DNA of 64,000 nt from Novosphingobium sp. SG919. Lineage in GTDB: Bacteria; Pseudomonadota; Alphaproteobacteria; Sphingomonadales; Sphingomonadaceae. The stretch covers positions 186,001 through 250,000 of the forward strand of contig NZ_JABCNG010000001.1 in the NCBI RefSeq assembly GCF_012932495.1, in the 5' to 3' direction. The notes under the pieces were generated by a model. That model was given only the letters and a program-made list of their open reading frames with translations. It made no database searches and was not told where the DNA came from. Below are positions 63,697-64,000 of the stretch, one piece after another; within the stretch, counting starts at the first letter, position 1; each line of letters opens with the position of its first letter. The position numbers and the translations under genes were made by a program.

Positions 63697-64000
63697 ATGT
63701 ACCTGGTCGTCTTTCGCAACCGCAAGCAGGCGGGCATCGATGCTGCCGCCTATTCCGCCGATGCCCAGGCGATGGAGGACCTGGCCCGCGTCCAGCCCGG
63801 CTTCCGCAGCTTCAAGTCCTACGTGGCCGATGATGGCGAAGTGATCGCCCTGTCGGAATGGGACAGCGAGGATGCCGCCCTGGCCTGGCGCAAGCAGGCT
63901 GATCACGCCCGGGTCCAGAGCCGCGGCCGCGCCGATTACTATCAAAGCTATACCCTGTTTGCCGGCACCCCCAGCCGCATCCACCATTTCGAGCGGAGCG
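63697..64000 (+). CDS. antibiotic-biosynthesis monooxygenase (ABM) domain protein, 3' truncated
   Basis: The frame runs open from the ATG at 63697 to the window end (101 codons seen). MYLVVFRNRKQAGIDAAAYS, then LARVQPGFRSFKSYVADDGE, ALSEWDSEDAALAWRKQADH and ADYYQSYTLFAGT are the ABM (ferredoxin-like, haem-degrading/quinol monooxygenase-like) pattern. Stop codon lies beyond the window. The minus-strand frame over it is a shadow. Confidence 0.8.
   Translation, partial: MYLVVFRNRKQAGIDAAAYSADAQAMEDLARVQPGFRSFKSYVADDGEVIALSEWDSEDAALAWRKQADHARVQSRGRADYYQSYTLFAGTPSRIHHFERS

Overview
The window is high-GC DNA with dense, short-spaced genes, typical of an alphaproteobacterium. The gene set points to Sphingomonadales, most likely Novosphingobium or a close relative. 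The indicators are a two-gene MetH, an SDHAF4/DUF1674 protein, a FlgJ made only of the rod-binding domain, a TonB-dependent receptor beside a secreted hydrolase, a sorbosone-dehydrogenase-like lipoprotein, and SPOR proteins beside a ParA. The genus is inference. No rRNA, tRNA, CRISPR array, insertion sequence or phage gene was recognised.

Layout. (1) 1-1913: the 3' part of a DHA2-type drug exporter and a small unknown gene. (2) 1965-19012: a flagellar region. A minus-strand run flgBCDEFGHIJKL-motA-motB is read from a sigma-54 promoter at 12035-12050. Divergent plus-strand genes encode a second stator-like pair, flgA-flgM-flgN (own sigma-54 promoter), and a lytic transglycosylase-flhA-fliA (own sigma-54 promoter). 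Several parts are reduced: hook protein 270 aa, hook cap 124 aa, FlgJ without a hydrolase domain, FlgH without a lipobox. (3) 19047-28589: envelope genes (L,D-transpeptidase, aspartic protease, DUF418), a SPOR/ParA/RHH/SPOR cluster, a MarR-GNAT fusion with a striking operator, and an acyltransferase. (4) 28724-37642: class Ia ribonucleotide reductase (nrdB and nrdA, separated by two small genes), small membrane proteins, nadB, and an ABC ATPase. (5) 37739-46873: housekeeping genes (tldD, ispG, rsmB, a CDF metal exporter, acetyltransferases, a Tat-exported YkuD_2 protein). (6) 47417-53125: a methionine-cycle operon in which an ArsR-methyltransferase fusion heads metF and a split metH. Two identical-type palindromes lie over its promoter and start. 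(7) 53209-60284: DUF2231 plus sorbosone dehydrogenase, then a secreted cyanophycinase/isoaspartyl-peptidase fusion divergent from a TonB-dependent receptor. (8) 60406-64000: aroC, a chemoreceptor with a C-terminal NWDEF tether, and a truncated ABM-domain gene.

The two most interesting systems are these. First, the cyanophycinase-isoaspartyl peptidase fusion, with the TonB receptor across a shared promoter, reads like a self-contained locus for scavenging cyanophycin or beta-aspartyl peptides outside the cytoplasm. Second, the flagellar region carries an additional MotA/MotB-like pair whose B subunit keeps the membrane aspartate but has no clear peptidoglycan-binding domain. The ArsR-methyltransferase regulator with its twin operators is the clearest regulatory finding.
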